From: Paramecium octaurelia
Taxonomy: Eukaryota; Ciliophora; Oligohymenophorea; Peniculida; Parameciidae
Length of the DNA: 64,000 bases
Direction: 5' to 3'
Assembly (NCBI GenBank): GCA_905182995.1
Contig: CAJJDP010000099.1
Span: 129,404 to 193,403 of the forward strand
The notes below the pieces were generated by a model. It saw only the letters and a list, made by a program, of their open reading frames with translations, had not been told where the DNA came from and made no database searches. Below, piece by piece: positions 39,841 through 50,674 of the stretch. Each line of letters begins with the position of its first letter. The stretch's first letter is position 1. The position numbers and the translations under genes were made by a program.

Positions 39841-40975
39841 ATGAATATTTTGAATTAACACTAAAATGCATTTCCACATCTCTTGCCTATCATTGATAGC
39901 ATGAGAGTATATTAGGAAATGAAATTGTGGAAGCAGTTGAGTGATTAATTGTTGATCTACATCAAGGATCCTCAAGTCAATCAAGGAACCCATCTGAAAG
40001 ATCTTTTTGAGGGCTTTGTTAAGAGGTTTTATTAGGAAATTGATGAAATGAAATTAGTGCGCATTCTCATTAAGACTGCAGAATAATACGGAGATTTCCA
40101 GAGCAGAATTGATTTCCTCAAATAATTCAAATTGGATGACCAACCTCAATTAGTCATTGAAATTTTGATTGCCTTCTTCAAGTTATAGTAGGGATAACTG
40201 TAAGAAGTTGATGAATTACTAAAACAATACAAGCAAAAAAGTGAAAAATTACAAGAAGTCGATCCACTTGTATATTCCATGCTCTACTATTTGGCATATA
40301 ATTTCTACAAAATCAAGAATGTCTATGAAGAATTCTATGTGAATGCCCTTTAATATCTTGCATACACTAACGATTAGGACATGTTGCAAGAACAAAAGGT
40401 ACAACTCTCCTATGAGATGGCTCTTGCAGTTTTGATTTCACCAAACATCTATAATTTCAGTGAATTGTTGCAATAACCAGTGTTAGTTAGCTTAAAAGAA
40501 AGTGCCTAATACAATTGGGTCTATCAATTGTTGGATATTTTCAATAGGGGCAGTGTGATAGAATTGAATAATTTCTAATGGAATGAGGAGAGAAAAAGGG
40601 TTATTCCCAATTTCCAAGTGTTGAATGAAAAAATTAGAATAATGGCATTTCTTGAATTAGCATTCTCTTTGCCTAAAAATAATAGGGTTTGCACTTTCGA
40701 GGAATTGACCTAAGTATCAGGGTTACCCTTAAGTGACATCGAAAGATTGGTAATGAGAACAATTAGCAAGGGGTTGGTCAAAGGCAGAATCAATTAAGTA
40801 ATGCTATTGTATTAATAAATTTTAGGTAAAATAAACAATTACAATTTCCTATGTTGTTCCAAGAGTATTGACACTCGATAAAATTGAGATTATTAATAAG
40901 AAGTTCGGTAATTGGGAGAAATCATTGAATGTCTTTCTAAAAGATGTTGAGGATGTGAGGAAGACATTTAATTGA
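39841..40975 (+). CDS. RPN9: 26S proteasome regulatory subunit Rpn9 (PSMD13)
   Basis: 368 residues after a 28-nt intron near the 3' end. The sequence is helical throughout and ends in a PCI domain: VLNEKIRIMAFLELAFSLPK, FEELTQVSGLPLSDIERLVM and RTISKGLVKGRINQ, then the VKQTITISYVVPRVL strand and closing helix as in Rpn9. The intron sits just before that strand; its removal is needed for the PCI end. Rpn9 is a non-ATPase lid subunit of the 19S particle. Length fits (yeast 393, human 376). Confidence 0.93.
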
Positions 40976-42226
40976 TATATATAAATGTATAAAATCAATT
41001 AATTATTCACAAAAAGTATATTTTTGATAGATTTAATCATTAATATTGATAGACCATGCATATTAGATGACACATACAATCATAATGAATTAGAAAGAAT
41101 GAAAAAATGGTTGCAATCAATCAATTTTAATAGACTCAAATTCTAAATTTTGGTTTTTGTGAGCACTTCTTTTTCAAGGAGATATCTATGTTTTCTTTGT
41201 CGTGACCAGGATCTTATACTGAATAACTAATGTTTCTTAATGGTTATTTTGTTATTAATTCTATAGAGTAATTTTGTTTCTTCTTAAGAGGAGTGTATGT
41301 CGAAAATTAATCGCTAACATTATTTGAGACTTATTTTAATTTTACTTTAAGATCTTCATTTGAAATATTCAATTAATTTATAGTGATTTAATTTTCTGAA
41401 TGGATCATTTTTAGAGTAGATATTTCTTATGTGTAGTTATCCAATTTTTTAGAAAGAAATCTTTCAAATTAGGACAATTAAGTGTTTATTTTAGATAATA
41501 TTTGATTTTAATCTAATTTTTGTGCTATTTCCCGAATAACCCATTAGCATAACTATTTATATTCGATGAGTATAGACTCTATTAGATTCCCACAGTGATA
41601 GGATTTTTTGGATAGACAATTTAATTGAGAACCGCCTCTAAAAAGTAGAAAATCAAATATACTTGTAAGGTACTCTCTAAGGTGTTATTGATTATTCAGA
41701 TTTGCAAATAGCTCTGCAATTATTTGATATGCTGGAAATACTAGAAATAGCTGATTTCATATTATTCGTTAAAATAATTAATAAAAATAAATAAAAAATA
41801 GATTAAGACAAATATAATTAAGAACTTTAATGAATTTTGTATTAAATAAACTTCCATTCCCAATTTAAGACTTTTTTAGACATTCTTATAATTTAGAATC
41901 TAGAATAGAGTAATTTACTAAATTAAATTGGTATAACTAAATGGAACTTGTAATTTCATTGATACAATCTTTTATTTAACCTGAGGTTTAGAAGGATCAA
42001 TAATATATTCTATATTTTGGATCACAATTCGCAGAATTTAAAAAATATTCAAATATATATTTTCTTTATTTTGTCATATCCTCTATAGCTGATTGACAGA
42101 TGTTTTCGAGGTATGAGAAATTTAATAGAATAACATATTAATTCTGTTGAGTTCATTATCCATTTAAGAATAAAATCCTGTAAAATTATAAGATTTTAAT
42201 AATTATTTTTATAACTAAATTTTATA
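40976..42226 (+). other. long intergenic stretch with one decayed coding patch
   Basis: 1.25 kb between Rpn9 and the Q-SNARE. A 96-codon ATG-started opening (41099-41386) has unconvincing composition. A better coding-like patch is listed at 41573-41833. No RNA gene recognised. Confidence 0.4.
41573..41833 (+). pseudogene. coding-like remnant without start codon
   Basis: An 86-codon frame bounded by TGA on both sides reads like an amphipathic helical protein (NLIENRLQKVENQIYLQG, LQIALQLFDMLEILEI). There is no in-frame ATG at the start and no splice that links it to another exon. Most likely a fragment of a lost gene; a single-exon piece of an unrecognised gene is possible. Confidence 0.35.
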
Positions 42227-43128
42227 ATGGCAGCATCTTTACATATTCAATTTTATCTAGATAAGCTGATGAAAATTGATAAAGATTTAGGAGGAACAGC
42301 AGCAGCTTGTATATAATACTTATTTATCCAATAGAGAAAAAGACAGGAGATGATTTTATTAGTTTAAAGGATTCAATCCATAACTTGCTGTTTAAGTTGA
42401 GATCGAAGATCGAAGAGAAACACAAATATGCTAATGCTTAAAGAAATCAAGATGCTATAAAATTAGACATTGAAATAAGAGATTTAATCACTGATATTGA
42501 AAGGTTGTTAGATAGGTTGAATGAGGCTTTGAGAAAATAATCCAAAGATAAAAAGGTATTAAAAACTCATTTAAGTTGAGAAATACCCTGAATAGAACAT
42601 CCAAGCAAAGCAAAAGGCTTATTCAAATTACAGATAATAACTTTATGACTTACAATAATTGCTAGATCCTAATGCAGTCTTCGATTAATAGTAAACCAAC
42701 AATAGTGTAGATTCAGTGAGTACATTAAAGATGAAATTGATGGATCAAGATGGTAGAAAGCCTCCTCCATCATAATAGATGACTTAAGAAGAGAATGATG
42801 CCATGTAAAGATGGAAATAGAATGATGAGGTAATGGATAAATAACTTGGTATTCTTGTAGACGGTACTTAAAAATGGAAGGAGAATGCAATGGCGATTGG
42901 TCAAGTAATATGATGGATTGATTTTTATAGAAAATTGATCATACAACTAAATAAATAAATGATTTGACTGTTAAAGTGGATGAAACTAATGCAGAATTAT
43001 ACAAATAGAATAGCTAGTTGAAAAAGATTGTCGAAAAGTACAGACAACCAAATAAGTTCTGTTTAGACATGGTTCTAATATTCATACTAATTGGATTATG
43101 TGGTGTAATCTATGTTATCCTAAAATGA
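42227..43128 (+). CDS. Q-SNARE, tail-anchored syntaxin-like protein
   Basis: 274 residues after introns of 26, 25 and 26 nt. The N-terminal half is a helical Habc-like region (LFKLRSKIEEKHKYANAQRN, DLITDIERLLDRLNEAL). A SNARE motif follows from about residue 190, DEVMDKQLGILVDGTQKWKE, with zero-layer Gln in AIGQKIDHTT. It ends with a membrane anchor, DMVLIFILIGLCGVIYVILK, directly before the stop, as in tail-anchored SNAREs. The pattern resembles Qc (SYP7-like) SNAREs. The second intron ends in an unusual TTGAG. Confidence 0.85.
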
Positions 43129-43226
43129 ATATATCAATACAGAAAAAAATTAAATAATAACATTAATAATTATAATAAATATTAACTTAATTAATACTGA
43201 TTAATTCATAATTTAGATTTCTTTAA

Positions 43227-43928
43227 ATGAGAAGTACTATTAAGAAGCAAGTTGTCGACATCTTCTTTTTGATATAATATTACATTTACACTGCAATAAT
43301 CGGCATTATTTGATATTATTTACTTCTCCAACATGTTTATTGCATGAACTGCATACCTATGAGTTACAACTAAGATGTGTTTTTTTGAGAAATACTCTCA
43401 GACGTTTATAGTTCTCTGAGAACCTCCCAAAAAATTCTTAAATTGTTTCAGGGTATTATTGGATCACTTCTTTATAAGCTACTTCCAATAATGGGTATTA
43501 TTGAAAGATGTGCTTATAGATTGAAGACTTTTTATAATAATGAAGATCTGACAATATATCTTTCTCAAACCAGTCCTGTCTAAAACATTCACCTAATCCT
43601 TTTGGCTATATATATTTCTATCTCTTATTTTAATTGACTTGCAATCCCAATTATCGTTTACACACATCTCAAATAAGGTAATGTAACTAAAACGATGTTC
43701 TCGATTGATTGCTTATTAGTTTTATGAAAATTTTACTAATTTCAAAATATTTCTTATATATTTCTCTGTTTCTTTGCCTGGGTTTCTCCATTTAAAGATA
43801 AATGGGGATCAAATTTTATACAATTCTTTACTTTTTAGCATTTATGTTATCATCTGCATTTCACCATGTCTAATAAGAGAAAGCATTATTTTTATAATTT
43901 TAATTAAATATGCGCTAAATTTTAATGA
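43227..43928 (+). pseudogene. probable decayed membrane-protein gene with four in-frame TGA
   Basis: One frame reads MRSTIKKQVVDIFF, then hydrophobic and loop segments (QKILKLFQGIIGSLLYKLLP, HLILLAIYISISYF) for 233 codons, but TGA stops fall at 43311, 43386, 43635 and 43725. None is removable by a normal intron. TAA and TAG also occur as Gln, so this is not mitochondrial DNA, where TGA would be Trp. Chance could give a similar number of TGA, so the pseudogene call rests on composition alone. Confidence 0.35.
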
Positions 43929-44412
43929 AACTATAACAATGGTCTAGAACATACTGATAATATAATCAGATTTAATCAAAATAAATGTATATTTTAACTT
44001 CAATAATTACTTTAAGAGATGTCAAATAAATTGAAGTTCATAATTATTATTTATTATCTTTTAAAACAATAATAAACTATATTTTTCGCTTTAAAATCTT
44101 CTAATTTTCCTACAGCTTATTGGTATTAAAGAATGTTAGATACTAATTTAAATTAATATTTAATTTTTTTAACATCTCCATAAACATCAATTACAAAATC
44201 TTAATGAATAATGTTTATGTATTTTCCAATATAGTTTTGAAAACTATCTTATATAAATAGAATTAGAAATGGAATAAAATAATTTGTATTCTATATAATT
44301 CTGAATATTTTCGCATTTTATATGGTAAATATTATTGAATTGCCATTCTGAAAAGACAAGGTATAATTCCATTAAATAAGATTGTATAACTATTATTTTT
44401 AAATAAGACTAA
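43929..44412. other. intergenic, nothing recognised
   Basis: 484 bp of very AT-rich DNA between the decayed frame and the stop of the Skp1-like gene. Confidence 0.5.
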
Positions 44413-44904
44413 TCATTCCTTCAATTTCTATTTGATAATTGTATCAAATTGCTTTTATATTTCTTTTTCTAATTCCGGTGTATATTCAATATTGATATTG
44501 CATTTTTTCAAGAACTCTTAGGTTGTGCAGCCTACAAATTCGCAAGCAAAGGATGCTAACATTAGATTAGATAGATGTTCTAAGCCTAAATCATCTGCAA
44601 GTTTTAATATGGTTTGTCTTTCAATTGGGGTAATTGATTTTAAGAAGTTGCATTCTATCTCATTCAAGTAGGTCTCTATTTTCCCATTGGGCACAGGCTT
44701 TGGGATGATTGAAATCTCAGAGTATAATAATTTTTGTAGAAAATCAACCACTTTGATAACAATGGCACTTTCTACTTTAAAATTGAAAATGGTTTTGTTT
44801 CTAGAGTTTTCTAATTCAATAAATTTGGAGTTTACCTTGAATTTGGGAATTAGTTTTACTAAATTTCTATAAAATTGGGACTGGAATGTTAACTTATTTT
44901 TCAT
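44413..44904 (-). CDS. Skp1/elongin-C-like POZ-fold protein
   Basis: 163 residues, no intron. The start MKNKLTFQSQFYRNLVKL is followed by a POZ-like core and a Skp1-type C terminus: ITPIERQTILKLADDLGLEH, LMLASFACEFVGCTTQEF and LKKCNINIEYTPELEKEI. The spacing matches Skp1 (helices that bind the F-box, ending with an acidic 'ftpeEE' segment) and the length fits (about 160). The N-terminal half is divergent from canonical Skp1, so a role as an SCF ubiquitin-ligase adaptor is inferred from the C terminus. Confidence 0.78.
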
Positions 44905-45092
44905 CTAAAGTGTTGATGATCATTTTGACAGAAAAATATAATATAATAATTATAATTATAATTTAACCAAGCTTATCTTGGTGAAACTCCATGGACAGTA
45001 AGACTTTGTTATAATAAACAATCGTACGAAGAGTATTTTGATATCATTCCATTATTATCTAATATACTTTCAATAAATTATTAAAATCAAGA

Positions 45093-46650
45093 ATGGGGTC
45101 TTGTACTTAGAAACTGAAAAAGGCTAACTAAGAAAATCTCTAAAGAAAGCATATGCAAAAAACTTTGTAGGTTTAGCATTCGAAAAATCAATCAATCCAA
45201 ACTCAAGAATCTGTTCAAGAGAAAAAAAAGAAGGATAAGTTTTTGTAAACTGATTAATCTCTTAACATCCATAATTTCATTCTGATTTAAACGTGTAAAT
45301 TGTCTAAAGTCTATTCCATTGTTTCCAATAACAATAAGGATAATTAAGTTTAAACCCAAAGCAAGACTTACAATGAAAATATGCAGATCATATAGAATAA
45401 TCTGACTGGGAGAATTAGAGTAATGGAGACTCTAAAATTGGACGAGAAATAAACCAAACAGTACATAGATAGTGTGATGGCGAATCCTTTAGTATTTTTA
45501 ATATAAAGAATATTAGTCACATCCTAACATCGCACAAACACACGAGATGTATTAGGACGATGAAACTATCCATATAATTCATGACTATTGCAGTGGAGGA
45601 CGATTAAGCAGCCTATTTGTAAAACTGGGCTAGGGGATAAGTGAGCTTATAGCTTTGAAGATTTTAGTACAGATGATAGAATCTTTGAATTATCTTCACA
45701 TGAAAGGATTCAATCATGGTCATTTGACACACAATAGTTTTTCAAGAACAGATGAATCAGAGAACTATTTTATTAAACTCACTGATACAAAACCAATTTA
45801 TTTAAAACCTTAGGTTACGTTTGAGCAATTATAGTTTTTTGCTCCTGAAATAATTGACAACGATCAGGATTATTCAATTGCTAGAGATGTTTGGTCAATA
45901 GGCATCATATTTTATAAACTTCTAACTGGAAATCTTCCTTATTTATCAACCCAATAGAATAAATTGAAACAAGAAATACGAAAGGGTATTCTCTAATTTA
46001 GTGATTTATAATTTGATAAAATATCCACCAGATCTAAGGAATTGTTAAGTAAACTACTCTCATTTAACCCATCAATAAGATCTGATCTTAATTCAATCAT
46101 CAAATCACCAATGTATAGAAAATTAGTTTCTCAAACTAAACAAATTAGTCAATAATCTGTGAATGCCTTAACGAATATTAAACCAGCCAATGTTATATAA
46201 TCATTGTTCTTATAATTTTTGGTTAGTTAATTTTGCCAAAACTAATAAAATGAAATTTATTAAATGTTTAATAAATATGATCAAAACGGAGATGCTAAAT
46301 TAAATAGGACTGAAATATGTGAACTTTTATATTAGCAAATAAGATCTAAAGAGTAAGCACAAAAACATGTTGATTTGATATTTTAAGCAATCGATACAGA
46401 TCATAATGGTACCATTGATTGTGATGAATTCATAAGATGTATTGTAGACAGACAGGCTTTGATCACTACTCCTAATCTTAAAGCGATATTCAAAATATTG
46501 TCTAATGGCAAAGGATCAATTCACAAAAAACGATTTATGCAATGCTTCCAAGTTGATTAAAAATAGGCTGATGAGATGTTTGCTTCCATCACTAAATAAA
46601 AAAGAATCACTTTCAAAGTATTTTCCAAAACCATGATGGAACTTGTATGA
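45093..46650 (+). CDS. CDPK-like pseudokinase with EF-hands, MG-x-C N terminus
   Basis: 510 residues after a 25-nt intron. It starts MGSCTQKLKK. The glycine-loop position holds QNNLTGRIRVMETL, then SHPNIAQTHEMYQ and IHDYCSGGRL. The catalytic loop is NHGHLTHNSF (His at residue 200) and DFG is replaced by KLTDTKP. The C-lobe reads SIARDVWSIGIIFYKLLTG. EF-hand loops DQNGDAKLNRTE and DTDHNGTIDCDE are intact; two further ones are degenerate. The only intron sits at the same place as in its paralogues, just before the 'HPN' segment, which supports common descent. Confidence 0.9.
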
Positions 46651-46696
46651 GTGATATAAGTATTTCATACTAATTTTGTTATATTATTTTATTTAT

Positions 46697-47353
46697 ATGG
46701 AAGAACCTTTAATTTAGAATGAGGAAATTGAGTCAAAAATTCCAAATGAAAAAGTCATGACAAGACTCATCAAAGGTGAGTTTAGGTTTGAGAGAAGACA
46801 GTACATATTTTTAAATGTCAATACAGTGAATTTAGTAATAGAATGCACCAAGTAATTAGGTGTTAACTATTTATAATCTGATTGGTCCTATCAATATTGA
46901 AGCCCAGAAATCTTTAATATTTTATGAGGATACTAGAGTGCCTTTAAATGATCAGGACTTCACTTTGATGAATTTATTAAATGCCTTGATTGTAGTTCAT
47001 CTCTTGAGAATCTTCACTTGTTTATTGGGTTTCTTCAGTGTTTCATAGGTAATCGAATCTATTAAATAGTGTAGAAATCTGGTAAAATAATGACTTATTT
47101 TATGATTATGTCTACGGTGTGTGTGCTTTGTAGAGGAATTATCTCCTTGTTGATTGTGCTAAATTATACGGCAATAAAAGATACTTGTAATTTGATTTTC
47201 GGAGGTGGCACTGATGATATCGGTTCATTGATGGCGATGTAATTTTTAGTTGTACTTATACTTTTTGTAATTGCAGAAATTTTGCTTGCTTTGATCTCAT
47301 TAATATAATGTTCAAAAACTAAGGAGGAATATAGAAGTACAACTAATCTATGA
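46697..47353 (+). CDS. unknown three-span membrane protein
   Basis: 201 residues after introns of 25 and 26 nt. A charged N terminus of about 60 residues (MEEPLIQNEEIESKIPNEKV) is followed by three hydrophobic segments: LLNALIVVHLLRIFTCLLGF, YFMIMSTVCVLCRGIISLLI and MQFLVVLILFVIAEILLALI. A short polar tail follows. No signal peptide and no family recognised. It starts 46 bp after the preceding pseudokinase on the same strand. Confidence 0.7.
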
Positions 47354-47831
47354 TATCTTAGTTTGGATTAAGCACAAGGAGAAAATGATGAAGAATTATG
47401 AGTTGTGCTATGAAGTCGCCATTTGTTAATTAGATGAATGATTATTAAATATCTGTAACATTCAATTTGATATATTATAAATTCATATAGATTTTAATAA
47501 TTTAAATCCATAAAATGACATTTCCTTTGCATTCATTTTTACTATTTAGTAATGCATAGTAAGGGAATAGCAGAAACATCTTTTACAGATTGTCACCAGT
47601 AGACTTTAAAGTTTGAAACAATGTTTTTGATTTCGTTATGTTTTTCTGTGAGATTGGACTTATTTATAGCCTGTGTTGTATCATCAATAAATAAGCAGAA
47701 ATGGGTTGCATTTTAACAAGATGTAAAATATTTTGCATTTGAGTTATATTATACAAATTACTATTTATGAAATAACGCACAACTCATATTATCTGATAAT
47801 TATTAAATAAACTCAATAATATATATTCGTT
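47354..47831. other. intergenic, nothing recognised
   Basis: 478 bp of AT-rich DNA upstream of the fifth pseudokinase; no frame or RNA fold stands out. Confidence 0.5.
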
Positions 47832-49367
47832 ATGGGTAATTGCAGCACCAAAAAGAAAGTTAAAAAAGAAGTTGAAGTACTTGTAACTACGTAAGGACCA
47901 GAGGAAAAACCCAGAATAGATAGAAAATTATAAAAGTCTTAAACTTTTACTCCCATTCTTGCTAGATCACTTTTACCGGACACTGTTAATGAGTCCGTTA
48001 TTTCAATACGTTCCACCAAAAAATTTATTGATTCATTGAAATAGCAAATCTAAATTCGATCTGGACTCTTAAGACTATATACCATATTAGGAGCCAAACC
48101 AGACTCTTATTTAGAAAAAATGGATGATAAACAAATAAGGATAGTCCAACACAATATAAGTGGTATCAAAAAGAGAGTAGAAACAATCAATAAGTTTGAT
48201 ACTTCTACTTAGAATTTTATACTCAAAATCTAAAAAACCAGATTAGTATTTAAATATATAACATTAGTAAAATGAATATATCTGCCCAATTACTAATATT
48301 TATGAAGACTCAGATAAATATTACCTGTTATCCGACTATTGTAGTGGCGGCAGTTTAACAGCATTAAAGGGAAAGTTAAAAGATAGTTAAGTGACTATCC
48401 TATTAAACCAGATGGTAACAGCCATCTCTTATTTGCATTAAAACAAAATGGTTCATGGTAAGTTGTCTTTGGATAGTTTCCATCTATTGAGTGATTTAAA
48501 TAGTTTATTTTGTAAGTTGGTTGATGCAAACAGTTTATTTTATGGGAAAGAGTAGGTTAAGATAGAACCGTCATTAGAAGATTACGCAGATGATGTTTAT
48601 GCTTTAGGGACTATTGGTTATTAATTATTGACTGGGTTAATGCCTTATTAGATTAAAAACTATAGATAATAAGAAGATGGAGACAATGAACTTATATTAT
48701 ATTTTAACGAAGGAACGTCAGATACTCTAATATCAATATTGAAGAAAATGTTAGACAAGAAAAGAAGTGAGAGAATCACATTGGAGGAAGTTAAAAGATT
48801 ATTTTCTAAAAAGGATTTGAAACATAAGTACTCTGATTTCTTAATAAAACCTTTATATTAATTATCAAAATGTAAGCAAAGGAATTATTTTCACGTTGTA
48901 ATTCTGGCTTTTATGCTGAACAAATTCAATTAGGAAGAAGAATGTATTCTAGAGAAAATATTCAAAGATGCAGACCTTGATTAAGATGGGTTATTGATGA
49001 AAGAGGACATTATTCGATTATATAAATCTATAGTTGAGTATGAGACTATAAATGTCGATATTCAACAATTATTTTAAAAATTAGATGTAACAAACAAAGA
49101 AGCACTCGATATAAAGGAGTTTATATCAGCAGCATTAAACCTTGATGACTTATTGTCATAAACATATTTAGAGGCGTGCTTTAAATATTTATAGAATCAA
49201 AGAGGGCAAATTACATGCAATAGTGTCAAAAAACATATTGAGATTAACGAATAATTGTTCAATTAGACTTTAGAGGACATCAATGGGCAATTCAAGGTAA
49301 TATATTTATTGATATTTCTTAGGTAAATTATACTGAATTTACTGAGATAATGAGATAATTATAATGA
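47832..49367 (+). CDS. CDPK-like pseudokinase, MG-x-C N terminus, most diverged
   Basis: 495 residues after introns of 22 nt (before the kinase mid-domain, as in paralogues) and 26 nt (near the end). It starts MGNCSTKKKV. The signature appears as IVQHNISGIKKRVET. LLSDYCSGGSLTAL leads to the catalytic loop VHGKLSLDSF (His at residue 201), with no HRD Asp and no DFG (KLVDANSLF). The 'RDVW' Arg-Asp of the C-lobe is also lost (YADDVYALGTIGYQLLTG). One EF-hand loop, DLDQDGLLMKED, is plausible; the others are degraded. It keeps the fold and acylation signal but has lost more calcium and kinase residues than its relatives. Confidence 0.87.
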
Positions 49368-50124
49368 TTCAAAGTCTGGATTATAATAGAGTTTATATTT
49401 GATTAATATTACTTTATATACATTAATATTATAGTATTTTTATGTAGATATTTAGTTAAACAGTTAATTATATTTTATTTGGACTGTAATTTCTCAAGGA
49501 TGCTAGTTAAATAAGGCTGAATTTTTGAATTCTACTTATTTACCATATTTAATAAGACTTTCAATTGTGTAGATTAGAAATCCTCTTAATAGAAAGAGAA
49601 GTTACTTTGAGATGAAAATAGATAAATAAAAATTGATAATCAGTCGTCTGATTGCTTTTTTTGATCCAGAGTGAGTCTTCTTTACATAATAGGATTAAGT
49701 TTTATTTGGAATACATCCTTTTTATTTTCTTAGGGAGTAGTTTTTCTAAATTAGATCAGTTTATTACTAAGAATTGATTCCATTTGGTCCTTTATCTTTA
49801 TCAACCAAGTCGGCAGAAAATGCATCCTATCTTTTGTTTTTTTTTTACTAAACACAGCCCATTTGATTTGGCTTGTTTATTTATATATAAATGAATGATA
49901 AATCTTATAGTCATTAATATAATAACCTATTATTATTTTAATTATTTTCGAGCAATTTAATGTTTGAGGTTTATGCAACAGCCATTTGAAATAAATGGGA
50001 AATTTCATCATCACCATACTGATATTCAGAGTTGATGAGTTCAAACATAATAGTTTCAGGATGATTAGACAGATACCTAGAAGTTAAAATATATATCTGA
50101 TTAATATATTATATTATTTAAATA
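49368..50124. other. intergenic with a weak minus-strand opening
   Basis: 757 bp. On the minus strand an ATG at 49825 opens 61 codons to a TGA at 49640 (includes QMESILSNKLIQFRKTTPQE), and the same frame reads on openly after the stop toward 49300. It may be a decayed or short gene; not strong enough for a CDS call. Confidence 0.35.
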
Positions 50125-50376
50125 ATGAATGAACGATTGGACACACAAGATTAAACTGACATCAGTATTTTGGGTAAGGACAAGAAATTAATACGGAGAA
50201 ATCGTTTAAGATTGGATAAATTTAACCATCCTATCATAAAGGGTGTAAAAGGGAAGAGGATAGTCTTTAGAGATGCAATAGAAGGAACAAATTTATGTGA
50301 TGTTTATTTGGTATAGAGGTACATTGAAAAAAAAGAATAAAATATGAAATGCAGATGCGCATGTTCAATCTAGTGA
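50125..50376 (+). CDS. small basic protein with C-x-C-x-C tail
   Basis: 83 residues, no intron. A polar start (MNERLDTQDQTDISILGKDK) leads to basic sequence KLIRRNRLRLDKF, then a conserved-looking core KRIVFRDAIEGTNLCDVYLV and QRYIEKKE, and a Cys-rich end MKCRCACSIQ. Closely spaced C-terminal Cys suggest metal binding or palmitoylation. I believe similar short proteins occur in ciliates, but no function is assigned. Confidence 0.6.
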
Positions 50377-50674
50377 ATTCTAAATCCGGTTCTTAATGCA
50401 TGGATGATTGTAGTTAATAATTTAATTATAATAATACTAATAATTATTGATTTTAAATTTTCATATGAATTTAAAAAAAATGATGATGATGTATTTGAAA
50501 TATTAATTCATTTTTTAATAGCCTGCATGTTCTGAAGGAATTCCTTACATCGATTGATTAACACGCTATTATTTGCACCTAATTAAGATTAAGTTCTTTG
50601 ATGATTAACTAAAGTTTATTTGCTTCTTTGATCAGAAATGCCTTTTTGCATTAAATAAGTCTGATAGTTCATGC
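50377..50674. other. convergent intergenic, nothing recognised
   Basis: 298 bp between the small Cys-tailed gene and the MAPK15-like stop; AT-rich, no feature. Confidence 0.5.

Noticed and set aside
41099..41386. A 95-residue ORF after Rpn9
   Set aside because: With only one stop codon an opening of this length is expected by chance in AT-rich DNA, and its composition is not convincing.
43227..43928. Nuclear insertion of mitochondrial DNA, where TGA would be Trp
   Set aside because: The same frame uses TAA as a sense codon, which the mitochondrial code would read as stop.
49640..49825. A 61-residue minus-strand ORF near the fifth pseudokinase
   Set aside because: Partly coding-like but short, without a domain or supporting intron; kept as intergenic.
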